DNA of 64,000 nt from DATAOG01 sp963753685 (GCA_963753685.1 CAVWDE010000005.1:372001-436000); one strand, 5' to 3'; positions 55,617 through 64,000 are shown, numbered from the stretch's first letter. A program made the numbers and translations. The notes: generated by a model from the sequence alone, not told the origin.

Positions 55617-56795
55617 CTAACCGCGCGCGCGGAGCCACGCCGCCAGGCGATCGGCGCCAGCGGTCACCCGCTCGTGGGTGCCCGCAAAGGCGATGCGGAC
55701 GAACCGGTGGCCGTCGACGCCGTCGAAGTCGGCGCCGGGCGTGAGCGCCACCCCGGTCGCCTCGAGCAGTGCTGTGCACCAGGCCGCCGCGTCGTCGGTC
55801 AGATGCGCGACGTCGGCGTACAGGTAGAAGGCGCCGTCGGCCGGCGCCAGGCGGGTCAGGCCGGCCGCGGGCAGACGCTCGAGGAGGGCCGCCCGGTTGC
55901 GCCGATAGCCCTCGATCCGGGCCGCGAGCTCGGCGCCGCAGGCGAACGCGGACAGCGCCGCCTCCTGGGACAGCGCCGGCGCCGAGATGAACAGGTTCTG
56001 GGCGAGCAGCTCGATCGGGCGCACGAGGTCGGGCGGGGCCACCAACCAGCCGAGCCGCCAGCCGGTCATGCAGAAGTACTTCGAGAAGCCGTTGATCACG
56101 ACCGCGTCGCGGTCGAACGCCAGCACGCTCGCGGCCGGCGCCGCATAGGTGATGCCATGGTAGATCTCATCGGCGATCAGCCGGATGCCGCGGGCGCGGC
56201 AGTAGCCGGCAAGGCCGGCGAGCGGCTCCGGCCCGAGCATGGTCCCGGTCGGATTGGCCGGGCTCGCCAGCACCAGGCCGTGGACCGGCGGTGCCACCGT
56301 CGCCAGCTGCTCGACGGTGAGCGCGAAGCCGGTGTCCGGCCCGAGGCCGAGCCGGACCGGCTCGACGCCGAGCGCCCGCAGGATGTTCTTGTAGGCCGGG
56401 AAGGCAGGCTCCGGCACGACCACCCGGTCGCCGGGATCGAAGGCGGCAAGGAAGCTGAGGACGAAGGCGCCCGACGCGCCGACGGTGACGATCACCTGCG
56501 CGGGATCGACCTCGAGCTGGTAGGTCGTACGATAGTGCCGCGCGATCGCCCGCCGCAGCGCCGGCCGGCCGAGCGCTTCGGTGTAGCCGAGCGGGATCCG
56601 GCCGATCGCCTGCCTGGCCGCTTCGAGCACCGCCGCGGGCGGGCCGCCGCCGGGTTCGCCGACCTCCAGATGGATGACGTCCTGGCCCGCGGCGGCGCGC
56701 GCCCGCGCCGCGGCGAGCACGTCCATCGCGATGAACGGCGCGATCCGGGTCCGCTTTGCGATCTTGAGCCCTGGCGGCGAGGCGATCTTCGACAT
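55617..56795 (-). CDS. Pyridoxal-phosphate-dependent aminotransferase, class I/II
   Basis: A 392-residue fold-type I aminotransferase. IHLEVGEPGGGPPAAVLEAA is the N-terminal substrate segment and GYTEALGRPALRRAIARHYR the usual follow-on. VLASPANPTGTMLGPEPLAG and LIADEIYHGITY are the cofactor-binding Asn and Asp/Tyr. The Schiff-base Lys is in VINGFSKYFCMTGWRLGW. It resembles AspC-like enzymes with broad substrates. ATG 56795 follows GGGTAGGT; an ATG at 56838 is in frame and would add 14 residues. Divergent from the M48 protease gene. Confidence 0.88.
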   Translation of the reverse strand: MSKIASPPGLKIAKRTRIAPFIAMDVLAAARARAAAGQDVIHLEVGEPGGGPPAAVLEAARQAIGRIPLGYTEALGRPALRRAIARHYRTTYQLEVDPAQVIVTVGASGAFVLSFLAAFDPGDRVVVPEPAFPAYKNILRALGVEPVRLGLGPDTGFALTVEQLATVAPPVHGLVLASPANPTGTMLGPEPLAGLAGYCRARGIRLIADEIYHGITYAAPAASVLAFDRDAVVINGFSKYFCMTGWRLGWLVAPPDLVRPIELLAQNLFISAPALSQEAALSAFACGAELAARIEGYRRNRAALLERLPAAGLTRLAPADGAFYLYADVAHLTDDAAAWCTALLEATGVALTPGADFDGVDGHRFVRIAFAGTHERVTAGADRLAAWLRARG

Positions 56796-56919
56796 ACCTA
56801 CCCTGGCAACGGTGTCTTCCGGTCGCCGTTCTGTCATAACCGTCCGGCTTCTGCTAGGGATGGCCGACAGGCGGAAGGCCGGCACCGGATGATGCTCTCC
56901 TGCGAGAGGTGAGGGCGCC

Positions 56920-58257
56920 GTGCAGTTAGGATCAATTGGACGATTCGGACTCGTCGTGGCCGTGGCTGCGGGACTGACGCTGCCGGCGCCGCCCGCGGCC
57001 GCGCAGCGCAGCATCAGCCTGATCCGCGATGCCGAGATCGAGGCGACCCTGCAGATGTACCTCACGCCGCTCTTGGAGGCGTCCGGGCTCGGCGCCGGCT
57101 CGGTCCACATCTACATCGTCAACGACGACCAGCTGAACGCCTTCGTCGCCGGCGGCATGAACCTGTTCCTCAATACCGGCCTGATCATGCGCACCGAGAA
57201 CCCGGGCCAGCTGGTCGGGGTGATGGCCCACGAAACCGGCCACATCGCCGGCGGCCATCTGACCCGGGTCGGCACCCCCCAGACCAAGGCCACCGCGGAG
57301 GCGATCCTCGGCGCGGTCCTCGGTGCGGCGACCGCCGCGATCGGCGCGCCGGGCCTCGGCGCCGCGGTCGTCGCCGGCGGTGCGCAATTTGCCCAGCAAG
57401 GCCTGATGCGCTTCTCGCGCGGCCAGGAGGCGTCCGCCGACCAGGCCGGTTGCACCTATCTGACCCGGGCCGGCCTGTCGGCGAGCGGCCTCGCGCAGTT
57501 CTTCCACGTCCTCGAGAACCAGACCGTGCTGGTGTCGTCGGGGGCCAACCCGTGGCTGATGAGCCACCCGCTCACCCGGGACCGGATCACCTTCGTCGAG
57601 AACTGGGTCGCCAGCCATCCGAACCCGCCGGTGCCGGCCAGCTGGGTCACGGCGCACGGGCGCATGGTCGCCAAGCTGCGCGCCTTCCTCAAGGATCCGC
57701 GCGACGTGCTCGTGATCTACCAGGGCGACAACAGCCTGGATGGCCGCTATGCCCGCGCCATCGCCGAGTATCGCCTGCCGGATCTGCCCCAGGCGCTCAA
57801 GGACATCAACGAGCTGATCGCGGAGCATCCCGACGATCCCTATTTCCACGAGCTCAAGGGCCAGATGCTGTTCGAGAACGGGCGCGTGAAGGATGCCGTT
57901 GCGCCCTACCGCGAAGCGGTCCGGCTGGCGCCGGACTCGGCGCTCCTGCACATGGGCCTGGGGCAGGCGCTGATCGAGTCCGGCGCGCCGGGCGCCAACG
58001 GCGAAGCGATCGCGCAGCTGGAAGACGCGGTCCAGCAAGAGCCCGACAACGCCAGGGCGTGGCGACTGCTCGGCATCGCCCGCGGCCGGGATGGTTTGCA
58101 GGCGAAGTCCGACGTGGCCTTCGCCGAGTATGCGTTGCGGATCGGCAAGCGCGACGACGCCCGCCTCTACGCCAAACGCGCCGAGGGCAAGATCCCGCCG
58201 AGCGATCCCGTGTGGCTGGAGCTGCAGGACATCCTGCGCGAGATCGAGGAGAGCTGA
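56920..58257 (+). CDS. M48 family metalloprotease with TPR domain, BepA-like
   Basis: Periplasmic zinc protease of 445 aa. Signal peptide (LVVAVAAGLTLPAPPAAAQ); HExxH in VMAHETGHIAGGHL (His104, Glu105, His108); the third ligand in RGQEASADQAGCTYL. A TPR tail (about 270-440; LPQALKDINELIAEHPDDPY, RAWRLLGIARGRDGLQAKSD) matches BepA, which watches LptD and BAM assembly in the outer membrane. The start is GTG 56920 after GAGGTGAGGGC. The DsbA-like gene follows after 155 bp, an association common in alphaproteobacteria. Confidence 0.9.
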   Translation: MQLGSIGRFGLVVAVAAGLTLPAPPAAAQRSISLIRDAEIEATLQMYLTPLLEASGLGAGSVHIYIVNDDQLNAFVAGGMNLFLNTGLIMRTENPGQLVGVMAHETGHIAGGHLTRVGTPQTKATAEAILGAVLGAATAAIGAPGLGAAVVAGGAQFAQQGLMRFSRGQEASADQAGCTYLTRAGLSASGLAQFFHVLENQTVLVSSGANPWLMSHPLTRDRITFVENWVASHPNPPVPASWVTAHGRMVAKLRAFLKDPRDVLVIYQGDNSLDGRYARAIAEYRLPDLPQALKDINELIAEHPDDPYFHELKGQMLFENGRVKDAVAPYREAVRLAPDSALLHMGLGQALIESGAPGANGEAIAQLEDAVQQEPDNARAWRLLGIARGRDGLQAKSDVAFAEYALRIGKRDDARLYAKRAEGKIPPSDPVWLELQDILREIEES

Positions 58258-58412
58258 GAGCGCTTGGCGGCCCTGGCCGATGCCGGCCGGACGGCGGGGC
58301 GGCGCCGGCGCGGCGGTGGCGCCGCGAGGCCGCAAAGGTTTGTGAATGGCGCGCGGGCGCCAAGGCGACTACAGTCCGGCCGGAGCGTAGCGCGAACGGG
58401 AGCAAGCCGACG

Positions 58413-59204
58413 ATGCATCGACGAGCGACAAGGGGGATCCAGGGCGGGCTTGGCATCGGGCTGGGCATCGGGCTAGGCCTCGGGCTGACCCTGCTCCTGG
58501 TGCCGCCCGCGCAGGCGGCTGGTGCCAGCGCCGGCGCCGATCTGCCGGTCGAACGGGTCGAGCAGATCGTGCATGACTACCTGATGCACCATCCGGAGGT
58601 CGTCTACCAGGCGCTCCAGGAGCTGCAACGCCGGCAGGACGAGGCCAAGGCCGAGCATCAGAAGGAGGCGGTCGCCGCCAATCACGCCCAGCTGTTCCAG
58701 CAGGCCGGCGATCCGGTCGGCGGCAACCCGGACGGCGACGTCACCGTGGTCGAGTTCTTCGACTACCAATGCCACTACTGCCGGCAGGTCATGCCATCGT
58801 TGCGCGAGAAGCTGGCGGAGGACGGCAAGCTCAAGGTGGTCTTCAAGGACTTCCCGATTCTGGGTGCCGATTCGGTGACCGCCGCGCGGGCAGCACTCGC
58901 GGCGCAAAAGCAGGATCGCTACCTGCCGTTCCACTTCGCCCTGATGGGCGCGAAAGATCTGTCGCTGAACGGCGTCATGGCGGTCGCGAGGAGCGTCGGC
59001 ATCGACACCCAGCGCCTGGCCAGCGACATGAACGCGCCCGAGATCGAGGCGCAGATCCAGGCCAACTACGCGCTCGCCCGCACGCTCGGGATCGATGGCA
59101 CGCCGGCGTTCGTGATCGGCAACGAGCTGATCCCAGGCGCGCTCGACCAGACCCGCCTGACCGAACTGATCGATCAGGCCCGGACCAGCTGCGTCAGCTG
59201 CTAG
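58413..59204 (+). CDS. DsbA family periplasmic thiol-disulfide oxidoreductase
   Basis: A 263-residue thioredoxin-fold protein. The N-terminal helix (GGLGIGLGIGLGLGLTLLLV) is a signal or anchor. Residues 45-90 are a helical ScsC-like N-domain (VERVEQIVHDYLMHHPEVVY). The active site is CHYC (Cys120/Cys123) in FFDYQCHYCRQ. The cis-Pro loop is IDGTPAFVIGNELIPGA. Two extra Cys end the protein (TSCVSC). It may work as isomerase or oxidase for cytochrome or outer-membrane proteins. Confidence 0.9.
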   Translation: MHRRATRGIQGGLGIGLGIGLGLGLTLLLVPPAQAAGASAGADLPVERVEQIVHDYLMHHPEVVYQALQELQRRQDEAKAEHQKEAVAANHAQLFQQAGDPVGGNPDGDVTVVEFFDYQCHYCRQVMPSLREKLAEDGKLKVVFKDFPILGADSVTAARAALAAQKQDRYLPFHFALMGAKDLSLNGVMAVARSVGIDTQRLASDMNAPEIEAQIQANYALARTLGIDGTPAFVIGNELIPGALDQTRLTELIDQARTSCVSC

Positions 59205-59372
59205 CCGGGCGCGCCGCCGACGGCAGACGGGGCAGGGCGAAGCCCGGGCGAGTGCTTCCTCTGCCCAACCGAGCTGCGTTCCTGCTTCGACCATCAGCGC
59301 CGCCGACCGAGGCGCTCGTCCTTCGGCACCGCCGCCCCGCTTCGACCATCGGCCCCGGACGCCGGAGCCTCT

Positions 59373-59472
59373 ACGACCATCGGCCCGGAACCGAGCAACG
59401 ACCATCGGCCCGGAACCGAGCAACGACCATCGGCCCGGAACCGAACAACGACCATCGGCCCGGAACCGAGCA
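59373..59472. repeat. Four 25-bp tandem repeats (plus two degenerate copies upstream)
   Basis: The unit starts ACGACCATCGGCCCGG and ends AACCGAGCA. It is repeated at 59373, 59398, 59423 and 59448 with one base difference in the third. Partial copies sharing TCGACCATC lie at about 59286 and 59342. The units abut without spacers. Confidence 0.85.
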
Positions 59473-59502
59473 TGGCAGGTCCGGGCTGAGCGGTGCCTGG
59501 TA

Positions 59503-59517
59503 GTAACCGAACGTTAA
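59503..59517. promoter_or_regulatory. Near-match to the CtrA box (GTAA-N7-TTAA)
   Basis: GTAACCGAACGTTAA fits TTAA-N7-TTAA with one mismatch in the left half. It lies in the repeat-rich gap between dsbA-like and O-methyltransferase genes. A second near-match (TTAACGACTGGTAAA) lies at 59645-59659. Confidence 0.3.
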
Positions 59518-59557
59518 CGATTTGGCCTTAGCAGTATCTTCGATGGGTCCGTGCGAC

Positions 59558-59606
59558 CGTGGGAGTCTGCGTCCTCCGCTTTCACCGCAGCGCGCGGAGT
59601 CCCACG
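59558..59606. repeat. Imperfect 14-bp hairpin
   Basis: CGTGGGAGTCTGCG (59558-59571) pairs with CGCGGAGTCCCACG (59593-59606), with one mismatch, one G-T pair and a 21-nt loop. It may be part of a small RNA or a terminator, but no T-run follows. Confidence 0.5.
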
Positions 59607-59688
59607 ATCACATGGACCAGCCCGACCACGATCGACGCCAAAGGTTAACGACTGGTAAACTGCCCGGACGGACTTGATCGGGGCATCC

Positions 59689-59730
59689 GGACAAGGCGGA
59701 TTGGACAAGGCGGATTGGGCAAGGCGGATT
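59689..59730. repeat. Three 14-bp tandem repeats
   Basis: The unit GGACAAGGCGGATT is repeated three times at 59689, 59703 and 59717. The last copy reads GGGCAAGG instead of GGACAAGG. Confidence 0.8.
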
Positions 59731-59811
59731 GCGAGTCCGGCCCGCCTCGCGATGACGCGAAGCCAACGATGGCAATCGCTCCGCTCACGCGCGGCCGCCC
59801 GGCCAGGGACC

Positions 59812-60483
59812 TCAGCCCGCCAACCGCTTGCGGGCCAGCATCAGGCCGTCGCCGATCGGCACCAGGGCTAAGCTGATCCTCGGATCGGCGCCGAGCTTGG
59901 CGTTGAGCGCGCGCAACGCCTGGGTCTGGCGGTCGGCGTTGGCGGGCTCGGCGACCGCACCGCCCCAGAGCACGTTGTCGATCATGATCAGGCCGCCCGG
60001 CCGCACCAGGGTCAGGCTGCGCTCATAATAGGCGTCGTAGCTCTTCTTGTCGGCGTCGATGAACACCAGATCGAAGCTCGCGGCGTCGCCCGTCTCGATC
60101 AGCTGGTCGAGGCTGTCCAGCGCCAGCCCGAACCGGACCTCGATCTTGTCCAGGACGCCCGCTTCGCGCCAGGCCCGCTGGCCAAGCTCGACCCACGCGG
60201 GGTTGACGTCGAGGGTCAGGACCCGCCCGTCCGGCGGCAGGGCCAGCGCCATGGCGAGCGTGCTGTAGCCGGTGAAGCAGCCGATCTCGAGCACCCGCCG
60301 CGCGCCGGTCAGCTCGACCAGCAGGGCCATCAGCTGACCCTGCTCGGGCGCGCTCTGCATGCCGCCCTCGGGCAGCTCCGCGGTCGCGGCGCGCAAGCCC
60401 GCGAGTGCCGGATGCTCGCGCAAGGTGGTCGCCAGAACGTAGTCGTAGAGCCGCTCGGTGAGCGGCAGGGTGCGGCGGGTCAT
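59812..60483 (-). CDS. O-methyltransferase, class I SAM-dependent (caffeoyl-CoA type)
   Basis: A 223-residue protein of the Methyltransf_3 family. SAM motif RVLEIGCFTGYSTLAMALAL, acidic LTLDVNPAWVELGQRAWREA, metal-binding FDLVFIDADKKSYDAYYERS and MIDNVLWGGAVAEPA are all in family order. Bacterial members methylate catechols or other small phenolics. ATG 60483 is 4 bp from the bcp stop on the same strand, so both belong to a probable glnE-bcp-O-methyltransferase unit. Confidence 0.9.
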   Translation of the reverse strand: MTRRTLPLTERLYDYVLATTLREHPALAGLRAATAELPEGGMQSAPEQGQLMALLVELTGARRVLEIGCFTGYSTLAMALALPPDGRVLTLDVNPAWVELGQRAWREAGVLDKIEVRFGLALDSLDQLIETGDAASFDLVFIDADKKSYDAYYERSLTLVRPGGLIMIDNVLWGGAVAEPANADRQTQALRALNAKLGADPRISLALVPIGDGLMLARKRLAG

Positions 60484-60487
60484 CGGG

Positions 60488-60967
60488 TCAGTCCGGGCCC
60501 TTGGCCAGGTCCCTGGCGGCCGCCAGCACCGCCTCGACGTGGCCCGGGACCTTGACCTTGCGCCAGACCTCGCGCACCCGGCCACGGCCGTCGATCAGGA
60601 AGGTCGAGCGTTCGATGCCCATGTAGCTGCGCCCATACATGCTCTTCTCGACCCAGGCGCCATAGGCCTCGACCACAGCACCCGCCTCGTCCGAGGCAAG
60701 CGGGAAGGGCAGCTCGTGCTTGGCCTTGAACCGGTCGTGGCTCGCGACGCTGTCCTTGGACACGCCCACGACCTCGATGCCCGCGGCCTGGAACGCGGGA
60801 TAGGCGGCGGCGAAGTCCTGCGCCTCTCGGGTGCAGCCCGAGGTGTCGTCCTTGGGATAGAAATAGAGCACGAGCGGCCGCCCCGCGCGCTCGGCCAGGC
60901 GGAACCTGCCGCCGCCGGCGGTCGGCAGGTCGAGCTCTGGAGCTGGTTGTCCGGCTTCGAGGGTCAC
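60488..60967 (-). CDS. bcp: Peroxiredoxin, Bcp family
   Basis: Thiol peroxidase of 159 aa. The peroxidatic Cys is in YPKDDTSGCTREAQDFAAAY. The resolving Cys found five residues later in E. coli Bcp (GCTVQACGLRD) is replaced by Gln (CTREAQ), and no other Cys is present, so it should act as a 1-Cys enzyme needing an external thiol. RSTFLIDGRGRVREVWRKVK is the typical C-terminal block. It follows glnE by 41 bp on the same strand. Confidence 0.93.
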   Translation of the reverse strand: MTLEAGQPAPELDLPTAGGGRFRLAERAGRPLVLYFYPKDDTSGCTREAQDFAAAYPAFQAAGIEVVGVSKDSVASHDRFKAKHELPFPLASDEAGAVVEAYGAWVEKSMYGRSYMGIERSTFLIDGRGRVREVWRKVKVPGHVEAVLAAARDLAKGPD

Positions 60968-61008
60968 CTTGCTACCTCCTCGCGCAGAAGTGATTGACGG
61001 GCGGACGA

Positions 61009-63981
61009 TCAGACCGGCGGCGCCGGCCCGTCGCCGGCGGCAGCCTCGGGGCAGTGGCGGGCGAAGCTCCGGGCGACCATCGCCTGGGCGGCGCCAAGCC
61101 TCGCCTGCAGCTCATCGAACGCCGCAGCCGACGCGGCCGCCGGCTCGCCCTCGTCGGGGCGGGCGGCGCGCACCAGGGCCCGGCGCAGGCCCGGCGGCGC
61201 CAGGCGGGCATCGAAGCGGTCCTGGATCGACAGCCGGAGCACCGCCTGCAGCCGCCGATAGAGGCGCACCGCCTCGACCAGTGCCTGCCCCTCGTCCGCC
61301 GGCAAGAGCCCGAGGGTCACCGCCCGTTCGAAGGTCTGCAGCGTGCTGGTCGTGAGCAGCACCGGATGCACGGGCGCGAAGCGCAGCTGCAGGAACTGCG
61401 CCAGGAACTCGGCCTCGACCAGGCCGCCCCTGGCGTGCTTGAGGTTCCAGGGGTCGAGGTCGCCGTGCTCGCGGAAGATGCGCGCGCGCATCAGGGCGAC
61501 CTCGCGCGCCAGCTGCTCCGGGTCGCGCTCCTGGATCAGCGCCGTGCGGATGATGCCGGCGACCCTGGCGCCGAGCCCGGGATCGCCGGCCACCAGCCGC
61601 GCCCGGGTCAGCGCCTGATGCTCCCAGGTCTGGGCGGATTTCAGCTGATAGCTCGCGAAGTTGGCGAGCGAGCAGGCGACCGGGCCGACGTTGCCCGAAG
61701 GCCTGAGCCGGGTGTCGATCTCGTACAGCGGCCCCTCGGCGGTCGGCGCGGTCAGCGCCCGGATCAGCCGCTGGCCAAGCCGGGCGTACCAGGTCGGCGC
61801 GGGCAGCGGCCGCGCGCCGTCCGAGTGCGCCGCGTCGTCGGCATCGAAGATGAAGATCAGGTCCAGATCGGAGCCGATCGTGAGCTCGCGCGAGCCGAGC
61901 TTGCCGAGCCCGAGAACCACGAACGCGCCGGCCGCGATCCGGCCGTGCTGGTCGGCGAGCCAGGCGTCGACCCGCGGCAGGAGAGCCTGGATCACGATCT
62001 CGGCGAGCTCGGTCAGGACCAGGCTGGCGCGGTCGCCGTCGACCAGGCCGAGCAGCACCTGGAGGCCGATCTGAAACTGGCGCGCCTGCGCCCAGCGGCG
62101 GGCGGCGTCGAGCACGTCCTGAAGATCGCCGGTGCGCCCGAGGCGCCGGTCGAGCTCGGCGGCGAGCGCCCGCGCGTCGGGCACCGGCTCGAAGAAGTCG
62201 GGCGCCAGCATCGCCTCGAACAGGCTGGTGTGGCGGCTCAGGTGGCCGGCCAGGCGGGGTGCCGTGCCCATCAGATCGGCGACCAGGGCGAGCAGCCGCG
62301 GGTTCGCCCGGAACAGCGAGAACAGCTGGACGCCGGCCGGCAGGTTGGTCACGAACTCGTCGAAGCGGGCGAAGGCGGCATCGGGCTCGGCCTGATCGGC
62401 GAGCGCGCTCAGGAGCCGCGGCATAAGCTCGGTCAGCAGCTCGCGCGCGCGGGCATCGCGGGTCGCGCGCACGTGACCATGATGCCAGGCGCGGATCCGG
62501 GCGGCGATCGGCGCCGGCTTGGCGAAACCCATCTCGGCCAGCGTCGCGAGGGTCTCCGGATCGTCGTCGGTGCCCGTGAACACCAGCGCCCGGCCGCCGC
62601 CGAGATCGATGCTGCTCTCGAACAAAGCGGCATAGTGGCGCTCGACGCGCTCGAGCTGATCCCGGATCGCCTCGGTCAGCGCCGCACCGTCGGGATAGCC
62701 CATGAACGCCGCGAAGCGCTCGATCTGGTCGGGGCGGGCGGGCAGGCTGTGGGTCTGCTTGTCGGCCACCATCTGCAGGCGGTGCTCGACCCGGCGCAGG
62801 AAACGGTAGGCCGCGATCAGCTCGTCCGCGATCGCCGGCTCCAGCCAGCGGGTCGCGACCAGGGCGCGCAAGGCATCGCAGGTCGCGGGCGCGCGCACCT
62901 CCGGCACGCGGCCGCCGAGGATCAGCTGCTGGGTCTGGACGAAGAACTCGATCTCGCGGATGCCGCCGCGGCCGACCTTGATGTCGTGGCCCGGCACCCG
63001 GATCGTGCCGTGGCCGCGGTAGGCGTTGATCTGGCGCTTGATCGAATGGATGTCCCGGATCGCGGCGTAGTCGAGGTGGCGGCGCCACAGGAACGGCTCG
63101 AGGGCGGCGAGGAAGCCGGTGCCGGCCGCGCGGTCGCCGGCGATCACCCGCGCCTTGATCAAGGCCGCCCGCTCCCAGTTCTGGCCGTGCCGCTCGTAGT
63201 ACTGCTCGGCGTCCTCGATCGCGAGTGCCAGCGGATGACCCGGCGGATGCGGGCGCAGGCGGAGATCGGTGCGAAAGACGTAGCCGTCCTGGGTGCGCTG
63301 CTCGAGCACATAGACCAGCGCCCGGGTCAGGCGCACGGCGCAGGCCATCGGCGCTTCGCGGCCGCGGTAGCCGAGGCGCTCGGGGTCGAACAGGACGATC
63401 AGATCAATGTCGCTCGAATAGTTGAGCTCGTCGCCGCCGAGCTTGCCCATGCCCAGCACCACCAGGCCCAATTCGGCGGCCGGCCGGTCGACCGCCGCGC
63501 GCTCGATCTCGCCGCGCACCGCGGCCTCGCGCAGGGTCAGCTCGAGCGCCCGCTCGACCGCGAGATCGGCGAATCGGCTGAGCGCCGCGGTCACCCGCTC
63601 GAGCGGCCAGAGGCCGGCGAGGTCGGCGAGCGCCACCAGGAGTGCGAGGCGCCGCTTGCTGTGGCGCAGGCTCGCCATCAGCCGCGCACGCCGGTCGCCG
63701 GGCGCGGCGCCAACCTCGGCCATCAGGCGCTCGAAGGCCGCATCCGGTCCGCAGGTCAGGAGCGCGCGCAGGACCTCGGGCTCGGCCAGCAGCGCCTCGC
63801 CGAGGTAGGGGCTGTTGCCGAACACGGCCTCGAGCAGGCGCTCGGGGGCAACCGGGCTCGCGGCCGGATCGACCCCGCGCAAGGGCTCGGCCAGGCGCGC
63901 CCAGCGGGCAAAACCGCGCTCGGCCGCCGCGGGGTCGCCGGCACGCGGCAATTTGTCCGGCCTGCTTTGGGACTGCGCCAT
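61009..63981 (-). CDS. glnE: Bifunctional glutamine synthetase adenylyltransferase/deadenylase
   Basis: Controls nitrogen assimilation by adding and removing AMP on glutamine synthetase, in response to PII state; 990 aa, full length. Two nucleotidyltransferase domains are visible. The N-terminal deadenylase has LGMGKLGGDELNYSSDIDLI and LFDPE. The C-terminal adenylyltransferase has LGLGKLGSRELTIGSDLDLI and FIFDADD. IRDIHSIKRQINAYRGHG and GRGGIREIEFFVQTQQLILG are further family blocks. ATG 63981 is preferred; a GTG directly before it is also open. Only 19 bases remain upstream in the window, so no regulator site can be judged. Confidence 0.96.
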   Translation of the reverse strand: MAQSQSRPDKLPRAGDPAAAERGFARWARLAEPLRGVDPAASPVAPERLLEAVFGNSPYLGEALLAEPEVLRALLTCGPDAAFERLMAEVGAAPGDRRARLMASLRHSKRRLALLVALADLAGLWPLERVTAALSRFADLAVERALELTLREAAVRGEIERAAVDRPAAELGLVVLGMGKLGGDELNYSSDIDLIVLFDPERLGYRGREAPMACAVRLTRALVYVLEQRTQDGYVFRTDLRLRPHPPGHPLALAIEDAEQYYERHGQNWERAALIKARVIAGDRAAGTGFLAALEPFLWRRHLDYAAIRDIHSIKRQINAYRGHGTIRVPGHDIKVGRGGIREIEFFVQTQQLILGGRVPEVRAPATCDALRALVATRWLEPAIADELIAAYRFLRRVEHRLQMVADKQTHSLPARPDQIERFAAFMGYPDGAALTEAIRDQLERVERHYAALFESSIDLGGGRALVFTGTDDDPETLATLAEMGFAKPAPIAARIRAWHHGHVRATRDARARELLTELMPRLLSALADQAEPDAAFARFDEFVTNLPAGVQLFSLFRANPRLLALVADLMGTAPRLAGHLSRHTSLFEAMLAPDFFEPVPDARALAAELDRRLGRTGDLQDVLDAARRWAQARQFQIGLQVLLGLVDGDRASLVLTELAEIVIQALLPRVDAWLADQHGRIAAGAFVVLGLGKLGSRELTIGSDLDLIFIFDADDAAHSDGARPLPAPTWYARLGQRLIRALTAPTAEGPLYEIDTRLRPSGNVGPVACSLANFASYQLKSAQTWEHQALTRARLVAGDPGLGARVAGIIRTALIQERDPEQLAREVALMRARIFREHGDLDPWNLKHARGGLVEAEFLAQFLQLRFAPVHPVLLTTSTLQTFERAVTLGLLPADEGQALVEAVRLYRRLQAVLRLSIQDRFDARLAPPGLRRALVRAARPDEGEPAAASAAAFDELQARLGAAQAMVARSFARHCPEAAAGDGPAPPV

Positions 63982-64000
63982 CACAACCTGTTCTTAGCCC

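Larger units (their letters stand above)
59205..59811. other. 607-bp repeat-rich intergenic region
   Basis: No credible gene. It holds, in order: degenerate then perfect 25-bp tandem repeats (59285-59472), a near-CtrA site (59503-59517), a long imperfect hairpin (59558-59606), a second near-CtrA site (59645-59659) and a 14-bp triple repeat (59689-59730). The AT-richer patch 59500-59660 might contain a promoter or small RNA. Confidence 0.55.

Noticed and set aside
59373..59472. Possible CRISPR array
   Set aside because: The repeats abut directly without unique spacers and no cas genes are present.

Overview
The window is high-GC, gene-dense chromosomal DNA, most likely from an alphaproteobacterium of Rhodospirillales type. 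The support is gene content and order: rlpA-dacC-tmk-holB-metG-tatD-MBL hydrolase; M48 protease followed by a DsbA-like oxidoreductase; rne divergent from an amidase, with mrcA and prfB beyond it; glnE followed by a Bcp peroxiredoxin; and a TTAA-N7-TTAA CtrA-type box. Genus cannot be judged. I see no rRNA, tRNA, CRISPR array, intact insertion sequence or prophage.

Layout. 1-300: a direct repeat with hairpins. 0.4-4.5 kb: Gfo/Idh/MocA oxidoreductase, then hsp20-lon. 4.7-8.2 kb: accessory DNA with a small membrane protein, a frameshifted small exported protein, a sugar-ABC ATPase remnant, two convergent related coiled-coil genes, and a membrane-anchored protein with seven near-identical 47-residue TPR-like repeats. 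8.9-13.2 kb: a transport/catabolic zone with a frameshifted family-5 binding protein, a decayed sugar-binding protein, a TIM-barrel isomerase and a 3-hydroxyisobutyrate-dehydrogenase-type enzyme. 13.2-19.9 kb: ccmI, acyl-CoA ligase-panE, a small hypothetical gene, ilvD. 20.0-22.6 kb: an island with a putative PD-(D/E)XK nuclease (visibly lower GC), hicBA and vapBC. 22.8-24.1 kb: speD-speE.

24.2-29.3 kb: an isolated inverse-autotransporter-like beta barrel, a beta-rich hypothetical, an HTH protein, and a soluble hybrid histidine kinase behind a perfect CtrA-type box. 28.3-36.3 kb: a long co-directional run for wall remodelling (mltB-like, rlpA, dacC) and housekeeping (tmk, holB, metG, tatD, MBL). 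36.3-42.0 kb: surface polysaccharide genes (GT2, two related GT4s flanking an O-antigen ligase/polymerase). 42.1-47.5 kb: GNAT, methyltransferases, sseA, cysK, and an ArsR-AHSA1 pair with two operator-like palindromes. 47.5-55.6 kb: prfB with its programmed +1 frameshift, mrcA, amidase, and divergent rne. 55.6-64 kb: aminotransferase, M48-TPR protease, dsbA-like gene, a repeat-rich 600-bp gap, O-methyltransferase, bcp and glnE.

There are apparent single-base indels in several genes, including the essential tmk (two) and metG (two that cancel). This suggests that some are sequence or assembly errors. The sugar-ABC remnants carry larger lesions and look truly decayed. The best candidates for new biology are the nuclease/toxin-antitoxin island, the solo inverse-autotransporter barrel with its beta-rich neighbour, the TPR/coiled-coil locus, and the repeat-rich gap at 59.2-59.8 kb.
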